In this document: positions 1-10,374 of the stretch, piece after piece
How positions within the stretch are numbered: the first letter of the stretch is position 1
Layout of the letters: each line of letters begins with the position of its first letter
Made by a program: the position numbers and the translations under genes
Assembly: GCF_001659605.2 (NCBI RefSeq)
Contig: NC_035177.2
Location: 868,611-932,610, forward strand
Direction of reading: 5' to 3'
Source: Manihot esculenta
Taxonomy: Eukaryota > Streptophyta > Magnoliopsida > Malpighiales > Euphorbiaceae
Length of the DNA stretch: 64,000 nt
The notes under the pieces: model-generated
Seen by the model: only the letters and a program-made list of their open reading frames with translations
Databases searched by the model: none
Told to the model about the DNA's origin: nothing

Positions 1-239
1 TTCTGTTTCGGTGGCTGAGATTTGCGTGGATGGGTTTCGTTTGGTTTCAATTTTAGTTTATGTGGAAGGGGTGTTTGATCTGAATTCTAGTTTGAATTGA
101 TTATTTGTTTCTTTCGGATTTGGCTAAGAGGAGACCAAATAAAAGTCAAAATCCATAACGATATTATCTACTTGTGTGTTTTGATTTATACAAATCATAG
201 CCACAGCTATAGGAAGAGGAGGAGTAAGAGTCCAGCAAC
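1..239. other. Upstream region of the F-box gene
   Basis: This stretch holds no reading frame I can assign. It is T-rich and lies directly before the first exon of the F-box gene, so it probably contains that gene's 5' UTR and part of its promoter. I see no convincing TATA box within it. Confidence 0.4.
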
Positions 240-1954
240 ATGTCTCCACAGGTGTGATTGACTTCCAATGTCTAAAGTTTGTGTCTCGGAATTTTTTTTT
301 TTTTTTCTGTTTGGTTTTTGCTTGTTTTGATTGAAATATTCAGTGAGTGAATAGAAATTTACATGGCAAGACTTTTGCTTTTTGTCTGATTAGGTTGAAG
401 CAGTAGAAGCTGGTGATGATTGTATCAGTAAATTGCCTGATGATATTCTCTCTTTGATTCTTTCGTTTTTGACCATGAGAGATGCTGTTAAGACGAGATT
501 ATTGTCGCGAAGATGGAGATTTCTATCCCCCTTCACACCTCAACTCAAGTTTGATATCCTTTCTGTTTTTGGGAAAAGCTCTGATTCGCAAAACAGTTCT
601 AAATTTTTGATGGCGGTTAATCAATTCTTGCGCTCCTATACTGGTCCTAAAATTGATACCTTCCGACTTACTTATCGCCTTGGTTATGAATCTGCCTCAC
701 ATATTGATGGATGGATTAATTTTGCTTCGGAGATGGAGTCTAAAACAATTTCTCTTGATTTTGAGTTTGGATTTGATTCTGGAATAGAACGCTATGATTT
801 TCCTTGTCACCTCCTCCCTTATGATACTAAAACATCTAGCTTGAAGCATCTGCACTTAGCATCATGTACTTTTACACCTTCTCCTGATTATGCCAAAAGA
901 TTAATTTCTTTGAGAACTCTTTATCTTTGTCATGTACCTTTAAGTCAATGTCATCTGGACACTATAATTTCTACTTGCTTGAACTTGAAGTGCTTTAAAC
1001 TGTATTGTTGTCCTGTGCCTGAGACTCTTCGTATATTTGGTCCATCTAGTGGATTGGAATCTTTCAAGATTTCTTGTAATGGCTACCTGAAGATTGAGCT
1101 TAATTCTCTTGAAAATTTGAACTTTTTTGAGTTTGTTGGTCATGCAAAGGAACTCACATTTATTGGCCTTCCTGCATTGAGAAAGGCATATTTCAAGTTC
1201 TTTAATAGAATGTGGAGCGGTACTCTATATATGTATATGAAACTTGCAAAAGATCTTCCCCAGCTAGAAATTCTATCAGTAGTTCTTTTTCCTTTTGAGG
1301 TACGTAGAGAAAGTTCACAAAATATATTTTATAGTATAATTAAGATGAATAATTATATTAGTATTTTTTTGCCAACTATGGAATTTGGTATTGTAGGGTG
1401 TGCCTGTAAGTGACAGTGTCAGTCCACTCAGGAATCTCAAAGAATTGGTACTGTATAATTACTTATCGAATTATGACCTTTTTCGAATTGTACCTCTGAT
1501 CGATGCAGTTCCTGCTCTGCAAAAATTGTATCTTACTGTAAGTATTTTATACATTTGTTTATTTATAGTTTTAGTTTTAGAAAAGGATATGTATTTATAG
1601 GTTGGTTTTCTTTTATGGCAGTTACATTATAGCACCTGTGATCAATTTAATAGAGCAAAGGTGGGGAGTAAACAGCCGCATTTAGAACTTAAAGAGCTTG
1701 AGATTAGTGGATGTGTTGGTAGATCATGTGAGATGGAATTTATTACTTATTTACTTGATAATTGCATCGCACTCAAGGTGATGTCTGTTAGAAGAGACAG
1801 AAAGAAGTATCTTGGAGATGGTAGGTGGACGAATGACGGAATAACTCGTGGAGAGCTTAATCTGGAGGTGCTTCGTGATATGCTTCTGCAGCAAATGGTT
1901 AACTCGTGTATAGAAATAATTGACACCAACATGCTGGTTATGAAATTGGAATAG
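240..1954 (+). CDS. F-box/LRR-repeat protein, four exons
   Basis: F-box proteins are substrate-recognition subunits of SCF ubiquitin ligases: the F-box binds SKP1 and the leucine-rich part binds the target. My model is exon 1 at 240-251 (start codon plus three codons), exon 2 at 394-1299, exon 3 at 1397-1537 and exon 4 at 1622-1954, ending in TAG. All introns are GT-AG, every junction is in phase 0, and the predicted protein is 463 residues. The F-box lies at about residues 16-50, beginning ISKLPDDILSLILSFL and continuing to LLSRRW. Leucine-rich repeat-like segments follow, for example LRTLYLCHVPLSQCHLDTI. The C-terminal part (HLELKELEISGCVGRSCEM, then a YLLDNC-type segment) resembles the FBD-like end of plant F-box/LRR proteins. 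Plants carry hundreds of such genes, so no symbol or substrate is offered. The 12-nt first exon is the least certain part; translation could instead start downstream. No frameshift or premature stop is seen. Confidence 0.82.
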
Positions 1955-2570
1955 AAGCCAATTCCTAATAACCAAGTATGTTGTTATTTCCTACATTGAA
2001 CTTGGATAATATATTATTTAAATGCCTGATTTTTGTTATTCTTAATTTCTTTACATATATTGAAAAAGAATATTTATTATTTGGTCCTTTAGCAATTTGA
2101 TTTATTTGTTCATTTTAATTCTTTGGGAAAAGAATGTCCTAGTTGTTTGTGAACAGTTGACATGACTCGCAATTTGAAGGGGATATGTTTTTATTGTTGT
2201 GGTCGTTCCATATCATTTCATTGCCACGCCAGATTGCAATTTGGTGTAAGTTCTTCAGATTGTATAAGAAGTTTTTCTTTTTTCATCCAGCTTTATTTGC
2301 TCAAGCATATATTTGAGTCTTGTAGCAAGTTTTATGCTACAGTTGTCTATGGTTTTGATGGCTTGCACTATTTTATTCCTTTTAGTTTTGTTTTGAGTCA
2401 TATTTACGAAATTGAAAGTTATCATATATTTCTTTCTATTGAAGGATTGAGATGCTCTAAAAAGTGGAAGTTATCAGACAAGTATGAACCACACCATTGA
2501 AATGCTGCTAAAAATTGATTTCTTCCCAATTAACATCTTCCGAGATATGAGACAACTTCTTTTGGACTAG
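1955..2570. other. 3' flank of the F-box gene
   Basis: AT-rich sequence after the F-box stop codon. It probably contains the 3' UTR. A 112-codon open stretch at 2162-2500 has no family signature that I recognise and has the composition of its AT-rich surroundings, so it is not called as a gene. Confidence 0.4.
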
Positions 2571-2617
2571 TTGCATAACAAGTCCGAAAAAAAAAAAAAA
2601 AAATTGCATAACAAGTC
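2571..2617. mobile_element. Poly(A)-only insertion with 14-bp target site duplication
   Basis: The 14-mer TTGCATAACAAGTC occurs at 2571-2584 and again at 2604-2617. Between the copies are only CG and a run of 17 A residues. A long perfect duplication around a bare poly(A) tract is the mark of target-primed reverse transcription by LINE machinery, here with nearly the whole element or RNA lost by 5' truncation. Replication slippage is an alternative, but it would not readily add the A run. Confidence 0.7.
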
Positions 2618-2757
2618 AACAGAGGACAGAAAGATTGAAATGGACGTGGAGACCAACCTTTGAAGCGCTTGTCCCTCTTGGGCTCCTTTACAATCTCGTA
2701 TTTCGTGAACCACTAGTTCACCACCACATCATCTCGATTTCTCCTCCTCACTGCATA

Positions 2758-2858
2758 CACGTGGCACTCTCCTTATTTTAGTTGCTATCATTAGCCTAAG
2801 GATAATGACACGTGGACGAGTGGGCATCCTCATCGCCACCCCCAAATCTTATATAAAG
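2758..2858 (+). promoter_or_regulatory. Promoter-like region: two ACGTGG elements and a TATA box
   Basis: CACGTGGC lies at 2758-2765 and CACGTGG at 2809-2815. Both are G-box/ABRE-type cores bound by plant bZIP and bHLH factors. A good TATA sequence (TTATATAAAG) follows at 2849-2858. The arrangement matches light- or ABA-regulated plant promoters and points at the short frame that starts at 2909. Confidence 0.5.
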
Positions 2859-2908
2859 CTCATGCCACCAACCCAAAAGAACGAAGGCCACAAATACCTG
2901 CTGAGAAT

Positions 2909-3025
2909 ATGGAAGCTTTTTCTTGTCATCCGTATGCTTTCTACTTCTCTTCAACTTTTATCTCTGGCAAAACCAAACCCTTACTTCCATCAACGGGTTT
3001 GAGCTTCAAGCACAGAGAAAATTGA
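2909..3025 (+). pseudogene. 38-codon frame, possible orphaned first exon of a plastid-targeted gene
   Basis: The first ATG after the TATA box opens a 38-codon frame starting MEAFSCHPYAFYFSSTF and ending in TGA. The serine-, phenylalanine- and lysine-containing, acid-poor sequence resembles the start of a chloroplast transit peptide. I do not recognise the gene. The frame stops about 10 bp before the truncated end of the TFIIS pseudogene (3035), so a rearrangement may have cut the remainder off. It could equally be a chance frame or a real small gene. Confidence in any protein product is low. Confidence 0.3.
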
Positions 3026-3034
3026 TCATAGGCT

Positions 3035-3470
3035 ACATGTCACATATGTTGTCATTGGTTTATCAGCACTCCTAGTTTGCATTTGATAGTAAGTGGTCTT
3101 GCGTTGTCCACATCGACCACACTTGAACTGATCAGTTGTGGCTTTTGGGGCACCTCCAAGCTCCTAGCGGAGCAAGGCTTTCTGTTTGATCAGCTGATTC
3201 TTTCTGTTGCATTTCATCGCTTGCTATTTCTTCTGAACTCAAGTGTACAATTTCCTCCGTCTTCACTTGTCCAAGAAGAAACTTTCTCCTTAAATCAGAA
3301 ATTTTGGCACCCTTAATGTTAAACATCAAGGATCTACACTTAACCTTATGAGAGCCATTAGAAAACTCCCCAAGTGTTTAAACAATATCAACTCGACAGA
3401 ACCAACAACTTGAATATGTGACTCGGGTCACAGGCATTTACATCACCTTATTGAGTTTCAATCAAATTGA
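3035..3470 (-). pseudogene. TFIIS pseudogene, 3' part (central domain and zinc ribbon)
   Basis: TFIIS rescues backtracked RNA polymerase II in the nucleus by stimulating cleavage of the nascent RNA. Reading the minus strand from about 3470 gives DVNACDP, then the central-domain segment DLRRKFLLGQVKTEEIVHLS, then EEIASDEMQ, and finally the zinc ribbon [20 protein letters not shown] with a third cysteine in TYVTC. The reading frame changes near 3390-3400 and again near 3150, and a stop lies near 3450. The acidic hairpin reads RSADKP where functional TFIIS has Asp-Glu, so a residue needed for cleavage is replaced. The sequence ends at 3035 before the fourth zinc ligand. The 5' part of the same gene is at 8293-9158, beyond the copia insertion. 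Recognition of the family is secure; exact exon edges are not. Confidence 0.85.
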
Positions 3471-3479
3471 TGCACAATA

Positions 3480-4630
3480 AAAAAAAATATAAAAAATAAA
3501 ATTTTTTATTTAAAAAAATCATATTTTAGACGAATAAAGTAATAAAGCGAATGAAAAAGAAATGCGTTTATTATTTTTTAGCAGTTAAAATATGAAATTT
3601 TTGCTTTGATTGGATTATCACAACGAGTGTAAGTTCTCTAACGATATATATCCATACAAAATGATGATGAAAAACCTTAAAAGATTATAAGAATTGAGAA
3701 AAAAAAAAAAAAAGCACGATTGCTAGGTTGTCACTCAAACTTTCTTAAGATATTCCCAAGTTTATAGTAAAATAATTATATTTATTTATTTAACTAATTA
3801 AATAAATAAATTATAATTATGATCTAAAATTTTAATAAATATATCACTTGAATTTTAAAATAAAAATTAATTAAGTTATTACTCAATTTATTAGGTCAAA
3901 ATTATAATCATTACAAATCACAATTTTATCCCTAATGTAATAAAAGTTTATATGCAATCAAGTCCTACTTTATTTGATTTTTTTATTTTTTTTCTCAAGT
4001 TATTTTTTATGTATGTGACCCATTAAATTCTAAATATTTTTGGTGAAAAAATATAATTGACTAATTAATTAATTTGAAGATTAAGAATATTGTTTAGTAA
4101 TATGCTAAAACTACCAAAAATATTTGGAATGTCAATAATGATTTGACTTAACCTTTCAATGTATAGTTTCTCAATATAATTAATATTTTTTCATCACTAA
4201 TGTCCCGATTTAACAATTAAAATATGAAGCGTGTCTGCTATGTTATATTATTTTAGTTCTTTTTGTAATAGTCATTGATTGATTGAACAAAATACCAAAT
4301 CTAATTTGTTAATTTTCATTCCACCTTGCGTATGGATTTCATGATCAATGCTAACAAAAAATAAATGAAATATTTCTCTAATTAATCTAGGATGATGAAT
4401 TTTATCTCAATCACATAAATACCTTCATACAGTTTCTAGTATATCTAATTCATCTCCATTTATTACTTATGAGCTAAGTAATGTGTAAGATAAATCAAAA
4501 TATAGAAGTCCCCATATGAGATGACTTATTGATTTCAAGTCAGAGGATTATTTACACAATTATCACTTGAGTAATCTATAGATACAGGTAATTCTCCATA
4601 TGAAATTCTTAAGCAGGTCAGTTCAATATA
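3480..4630 (-). mobile_element. AT-rich stretch, probably the rest of the Cop-1 3' LTR
   Basis: This very AT-rich region lies between the TFIIS 3' fragment and the part of the Cop-1 LTR that is demonstrably repeated. It has no reading frames, and it contains A-runs near 3482-3490 and 3700-3713. On the minus strand it looks like a continuation of a long copia LTR. The matching part of the 5' LTR has been deleted, so this cannot be shown by self-comparison within the window. An intron of the TFIIS gene is the alternative for part of it. Confidence 0.4.
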
Positions 4631-5039
4631 CTTATTTATATAAAATAAGCATCTATATATTAGTTCTAAATATCTCACATATCTCAACTTATAATATTAG
4701 TTGTTTCCTTTGAAAAGGAAAGAATTAATATGTGCCAATCTCTACAGCTCTAATCATTGTCCAATAATGATAAGAACATTGACTAGGAACATTTAGAGAT
4801 AGTACCTAAATGTGATAGAAATCTCACAATTATAACCACATTATAATTTATTTTGCACAGTAATGTTATCTCATGGATTTTATCTTTACTCAAGATTCAA
4901 TTAAATTAATATTAAAAATAAATATATTTAATTAAAATATTAAAAATATGAAAGATAAATATAACCAATAGATTTGTTGTAGGGCATACAACTAATCTAA
5001 ATATAACCAATAGATTGGTTGTAGAGCATACAACTAACA
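4631..5039 (-). repeat. Cop-1 3' LTR (demonstrable part)
   Basis: This segment matches 7919-8292 along its length, with many substitutions. Shared stretches include GTTATCTCAT, ACTCTAATCATTGTCCAA and GAGCATACAACTA. On the minus strand the LTR starts TGTTAGTTGTATGC at 5039, directly after the purine tract at 5040-5052. A short internal duplication (CCAATAGATT...GCATACAACTAA at 4967-4995 and 5009-5037) is specific to this copy. Confidence 0.75.
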
Positions 5040-5052
5040 ATCTCCCACTTGC
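5040..5052 (-). other. Cop-1 polypurine tract
   Basis: On the minus strand the sequence is CAAGTGGGAGAT, immediately before the LTR start TGTTAG. It is the plus-strand DNA primer site typical of plant copia elements and it fixes the orientation of Cop-1. Confidence 0.75.
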
Positions 5053-6744
5053 ACTAATGCTCATAACCCATGTGTCTTATCCCATAAACCCCCCATGTGG
5101 TAATTATATTTGTGTTGGAAAAATATCTTGGTGAGAGGATCTGCAAGATTTTCATCAGTAGGTACTCGTTTTATCTCTACATCTTTCCTTTCAATGATCT
5201 CTCCAATTAAATGGAATCGTTTAAGTATATGCTTGGATCCTTGATGAAACTTTGGATTTCTTTACTTGTACAATAACTCTATTGTTATCCTAGTATAAGG
5301 TAATTGAATTAACAATGCTAGAAACTACACCAAGTTCAGAAAATGAACTTTTTGGTCCAAACTGCCTCCTTTGCTGCCTTAGACGTAGAAATGTACTCAA
5401 CCTTAGTTGTAGAATATGATATAGTCTCTTGTTTGGAACTTTTCCTACTCATTGCTCTACCATTTAGAGTAAAAATGTATCCAGATTGTGATTTACTATC
5501 ATCAAAATTTGATTGAAAACTTGCATCTGAATATCCATAAACTTTGAGTTCATCAGTCCCTTCATAAACTAGAAAATTATACTTAGTTCTTCTCAAGTAC
5601 TTGAGGATTTTTTTTACAGCAGCCCAGTGACCTTCACCTCGGGCTACTTGGTATCTACTTGTTATGCTTAAAGCATAAGATACATTTGGTCTAGTGCATA
5701 ACAGCACATATATTATGGATCTTATTATAGAAGTATATAAAACTCTTTCCATTCTTTCTTTTTCTTTTTTTTTGAAAAAGAGACGAACTCCATGTGACAC
5801 AGGCATAAAACCTCTTTTGGATTCCTCTATACTAAACTGTTTTAGCACTTTGTCAATGCATGTAGATTGGGATAATCCTAGCAACCTTTTAGATCTATCT
5901 CTATAGATTTTAATTCCTAGAATATAAGTTGCTTTTCCTATATCCTTCATGAAGAAATTCTTGGACAACCAAAGTTTTACAGATTGAAATAGTGGAATAT
6001 CATTTCCTATTATTAATATGTCATCTACATATAAAATAAGAAATACAACTCTACTTTCACTAACCTTCTTATACACACAAGGTTCATCCATATTTTTTAG
6101 AAAATCAAACTGTTTAATTATTTCATCAAAACGAATGTTCCAACTATGCGAAGTTTGCTTGAGTCCATAAATGGATCTTTGCAATTTGCATATCTTATTA
6201 AGGAATTTCTTGAATTCAAAACCTTCATGTTGTGTCATATATATATATCCTCTAAAAGATTCCCATTTAGAAATGTTGTTTTAACATTCATTTGCAAAAT
6301 TTCATAATCATGATATGCTGCTATTGCAAGTAAAATCCTTATGAATTTAAGTATAGCTACTAGTGAAAAAGTTTCATCAAAGTCAATATTTTACTATTAT
6401 CTATAGCTTTTAGGAACTAGCCTGGCCTTGTATGTATATACATTACCTACCATGTCAATTTTTCTCTTAAAAACCCACTTGCACCCAACAGGTTTTATTC
6501 CTTCAAGTGCATTAATCAAAGTTCGTACTTAGTTAGTCTACATAGAATCTATTTCGGGTTTCATTGCTTCAAGCCAATATGAAGAATCAATGTTAGACAT
6601 TGCTTCCTCATAGCTGTTAGGCTCATCAAGCATGAGTAAAACATCATTATGAGTCTCCATATGAAGGTCTAACCTTATTAGAGCACGACTTGTCCTAACA
6701 GATCTATGCGATAGTACTTCAGCTTGTTCTTCTACTGCTGACAT
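5053..6744 (-). pseudogene. Cop-1 reverse transcriptase and RNase H (Ty1/copia), degraded
   Basis: These are the reverse transcriptase and RNase H domains that copy the element RNA into DNA in cytoplasmic particles. The longest open part is 5336-6238 (300 codons). It contains the RT signature YVDDILIIG, the helper motif LQRSIYGLKQ, and the RNase H segments SDASFQSN and KVEYISTSKAAKEAVW. Upstream, 6538-6744 encodes the N-terminal edge of RT (SYEEAMSNIDSSYWLEAMK). The 6239-6537 stretch between them is frameshifted and has stops. The RNase H tail runs on, broken, to about 5060. The order on the minus strand, integrase before RT, proves a copia rather than a gypsy layout. Confidence 0.9.
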
Positions 6745-7640
6745 TGTAGTTTCTGGTTCTTATTTGGATGTCAATTTGTGGTTCTTAAACTTCTTCAAGT
6801 TCTATCTGATTCCCACTGCTTCCTTTGAGAAAAAACTCTTTTTCTAGAAAGGTAGCATGTTTTGACACAAACACTTTTCTCTCAATAGGATAGTGGAAAT
6901 AATATTCAATAGTTTCTTTTGGATATTCCACAAACTTACATTTATCTTATTTAGCTCCTAGCTTATCAGATATAAGACAATTTACATAAGTGTCATATCC
7001 CGAAATCTTTATATGTGATAAGACTAACCTTTTCTAGTCCACATCTCATACGGAGTCTTATCTATAGATTTGGATGGAATTCTATTAAGAAGGTATATCA
7101 CAGTTTGTAAGGCATAACCTCAAAAAGATAAAGTTACATCTGCAAGACTCATCATGGACTATACTGTTTTAATAAAATACAATTTCTCCTTTCTAAAGCT
7201 CCATTATTTTGTGGTGTTCCAGGTGGAGTCCATTGTGATAGAATCTCATTCTCTATTAAATAATCATGAAATTCTTGACTCAAATATTCTCCACCTCAAT
7301 CGAATATAAATGTTTTAATACTTTTGCTAGTTTGTTTCTCAACTTTAATTATGATTTTCTTGAACTTTTCAAACGATTTAGATTTGTATTTCATTAAATA
7401 CACATAACCATATCTAGTATGGTCATCAATGAATATAATGAAATATGAATATCCACCTATAGTTTGGGTAATCATTGGTCCACTTACATCTGTATGTATA
7501 AGGGCCAATAACTCTTTTGACCTTTCACCTTTTCTTATAAAAGGTGTTTTAGTCATTTTACTCATTAAACAAGTTTTACAAGTTTCATATGATTCATAAT
7601 CAAAAGGATCAAGATATCCTTCTTTATGTAACTTAGTGAT
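6745..7640 (-). pseudogene. Cop-1 integrase core, degraded
   Basis: Integrase joins the element's DNA copy into the host chromosome. The open part at 7296-7565 reads LLALIHTDVSGPM and FIIFIDDHTRYGYVYLMKYK, which are the first two catalytic-core regions of copia integrase, with an aspartate in HTDVSGP. The remainder down to about 6750 matches the core and C-terminal region but is interrupted by stops and frameshifts. It cannot give a working enzyme. Confidence 0.8.
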
Positions 7641-7852
7641 TCTTATTTCATTTATTGACCAAGTTTATAATGCCAAAGATAAGACAAATATTGATTATCC
7701 ATTTTAAGTTTCTTGTTATTTATATTGAGTATAAGCCGCTTAATAGAAATATTATATAGACCATCTATATAAACTCGACTCCCATAATAAACTCCTTTAT
7801 TATAAAAAGGACAAGTATCATTCTCAATAATAAACTTGAATCTATTATTCAT
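7641..7852 (-). pseudogene. Cop-1 GAG-pre-integrase domain remnant
   Basis: A 66-codon frame ends in LSYLWHYKLGQ, close to the LWHxRLGH motif of the zinc-binding GAG-pre-integrase domain that precedes integrase in copia polyproteins. It is followed on the minus strand, after a frame break, by the integrase core. Upstream of it only about 65 bp remain before the 5' LTR, so gag and protease are missing. Confidence 0.75.
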
Positions 7853-7918
7853 AGCTAAAAATGAAACTAAATTAATGTTTTTGCAAAGTACTTAAACAAA
7901 ATAACAATTATTCAACTC

Positions 7919-8292
7919 TAATTTATATAAAATAAGCACCTACATGTTAGTTGTAGATATCTCACATATCTCAATCTATGAGATTAGTTGCTTACTTTGA
8001 AAAGGAAATAACATAATGTGTACTAATCTCTATAACTCTAATCATTGTCCAACAATAATAAGAATGTTGATCAGGAATATTTAGAGACATTACTTAGACA
8101 CAATAGGAATCTCACAATTATAACCACATTATAATTTTCTTTGCATGATAATGTTATCTCATAAACTTTATCTTTACTCAACATTCAATTAAATGAATAT
8201 TAAAGATAAATAAATACTTTTAGTTAAAATATTAAATACGTAAAAGATAATGTCCAAATATAATCGATAGATCGGAAGTAGAGCATACAACT
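7919..8292 (-). repeat. Cop-1 5' LTR, truncated
   Basis: This is the counterpart of 4631-5039. It begins on the minus strand at about 8292 (TAGTTGTATGCTCTAC; the terminal TGT is not recognisable) and stops at about 7919. No primer binding site follows; the GAG-pre-integrase remnant starts 65 bp further on. One deletion therefore seems to have removed the LTR 3' end, the primer site, gag and protease. Confidence 0.7.
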
Positions 8293-9158
8293 ATCTTCCT
8301 CAGCTTCACTAGAGACCTTACATAAAGCCTCCTAATTTTTTTTGCAAATTCTATCTCGCAATGTAGCATTACACTTTGGAATACATGCCATTAGGGCTGG
8401 CAGATTATGGCTTGTCATGACAGTTTTAGACTTCACAACTTTGGCCGATCAAGGTGCGTTATTCTATTTAATTTTCTCAACCTTTACTATTTCATTCTTG
8501 GAGAATTTCTCAACCTTTACAGGGGTAGTCTTTTGAAACTTCTCAGCATTAACATTCACTGCATTTGTTGGCTTTGCTTTGGCAGCATTTTTATCATCTA
8601 TATTTTCATTTTACTTATCACCATGTGTTTGCTCTAGAACCACTTTTTTCCACAATGCAAAGACATCAGAAGCAAGATCATAAATTTTCCTCCTAGCATA
8701 TTTGGTAAGAGGTCAAAGACGCTTCCCTACTCGAAAAATCAAATGAAACAAAGCAAAATGCTTATAAATTCCACTCTTTCACTCATCAAATGTCCATAGA
8801 GTTGTTGATATTTCTTATAATGGAAAAATTATATTGTTTGTTCTAATTTCTTAGAAGGAGGAAATAGTTATCTCCTCATAAACTTGATGAACAAAGACCA
8901 GAAGGCCAATGCACAAGAGAAAAATCAACCACAAATAGAGAATGTCAGATGTAGATGCAAAAAAAAAAAAAAAAATTTGAGCTTTTAGGGCAAAAGCAAG
9001 AGGGAAAAAAATGATTATTTATGAGGGAGCAGATGATTACCAATGTAGAGATGAGAAGCTGAATGGTAACAGGGAGGCCTTAAGCTGAGCCAATGCATCA
9101 GTTGCTCTTTTTGTAGCTTCGAATAGCTCCAGTCATTCTTTCTATTTTCTCTCTCCAT
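8293..9158 (-). pseudogene. TFIIS pseudogene, 5' part (N-terminal domain and linker)
   Basis: On the minus strand a start codon at 9158 opens a frame with the start of a TFIIS N-terminal domain (MERE, then ELFEATKRATDALAQLK after a frame change, then VTIQLLIST). A GT donor follows at 9040. Exon 2 starts near 8726-8730 with VGKRL, a stop, and PLTKYARRKIYDLASDVFALWKKVVLEQ, the helical bundle typical of TFIIS, Elongin A and IWS1. A lysine-rich linker with several stops follows, then ATLRDRIC and EALCKVSSEAEED, the start of the central domain, where Cop-1 interrupts. The 3' part resumes at 3470. The intron contains an 18-nt A run near 8960. The many stops make this a dead copy; a functional paralogue presumably exists elsewhere. 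Confidence 0.8.
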
Positions 9159-10149
9159 CAGTATGGTTATTTCAATTCACAAACTAACAACAGCTGAACA
9201 GAGAAAATAAAAAAGAAATCTTTGATAAAAAAATATACAAAAGAAACTTTCGATCTCACTTTAACGTTTAGGAAAAAAGGCATTTGAAAGAGCTTACAGA
9301 GATAAGGTGAGAGCTACTTTGGCTTGGGTTGTATTAGGAATAAACCTTCTCTAGAGAAGACACGACGACAACGAGGGCAGCTTCAAGGACATGGCAACCC
9401 TAAAAACAAGGATGCAAGGGAGAAAAATAGGAGATGCGGATGCAGAGGAGTAAAAGAAGAGGTAAGAGGACAATCATAGAAGATAGAAGATATAAGAGGG
9501 AAAGATCTTCATTTGAAAGTTGGAAAGCTTTATAGGTTGAATCCAAAAGAGAAGATTTTTAGGGGTTTTACCGGTAAGTAAAGGTTGTTAAGCTACTACT
9601 TTTCCCTGCATGACTTGGACCCTCCTTCTCACTTTAGTTTATCTTAGTTTTAAGGAAAGAAACCCAAAAAGAACGGATTACTATAAAAATCAAACCTTAT
9701 TGAATTGAGAAATTTTTTAATACAATCTTTTACCAACGAATATAAATCTCACTACAATTGATGGTTTATAGTTAGTCATATACAATGGTTGTATTGAATA
9801 ATTTTTAGAATGAATTCGACTTCTATTTATTGTATGATTCAGTTTTCGTTCTTTTAGAGTAAATTGAACAACAATACATGAATTTTATGTTTGTAATAAT
9901 AAGGTGTATAAACTTTGATTTGTAACGATAAAATACATAATTTAAATAGATGTAACATAAAATTACATATAAAATATGATGATGTGGCTTTTATCATTAA
10001 ATTTTACTAAAATGCACTTGAGGTCTCCGACTCCAATATAAAGAGAGATGAAATAAATAGAAAAGTGATTATAACCTATACACAGAGCATAATAGGTTAC
10101 ATGTACTTTCATGAAAGCATACTTAATGTTACATACTTTTATGTTATAA
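9159..10149. other. TFIIS upstream flank and AT-rich intergenic sequence
   Basis: No reading frames with a recognisable product are present. On the minus strand a TATAAAGC sequence near 9527-9536, followed by a pyrimidine-rich stretch, could be the old TFIIS promoter and 5' UTR. From about 9640 the sequence is AT-rich and I recognise nothing in it. Confidence 0.35.
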
Positions 10150-10345
10150 AGTTGAGAGGTTTAGCGATCGAACATTAAAACTTATGAAAATACTTTTTTT
10201 TTTCAAATGAATTTTCAAAATACATAAAATTATTTTGAAAAAATGCATTTTACTCTTTTAAACTTTTGGTTCCGAGATTTCATATTCAAATGGAGATTTC
10301 ATCAAAAATTTAAAATTTTGACACTAGAATTTAGTCGGTATTACA
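10150..10345 (-). repeat. Diverged LTR start, inverted relative to the Tek-1 5' LTR
   Basis: Read on the minus strand from 10345, the sequence starts TGTAATACCGACTAAATTCT and continues with GAAATCTC and AAAAGAGTAAAATG. It parallels the plus-strand LTR that begins at 10375 (TGTAATACCCGACTAAACTC). The two LTR starts lie head to head with 29 bp between them. This piece is a truncated LTR fragment in minus orientation. Confidence 0.65.
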
Positions 10346-10374
10346 GATAAAAAGTAAAAGATTTGCCATATAAA

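Noticed and set aside
2162..2500. 112-codon plus-strand frame downstream of the F-box gene
   Set aside because: No recognisable family, AT-rich composition and no promoter or splice context; probably 3' UTR or intergenic.
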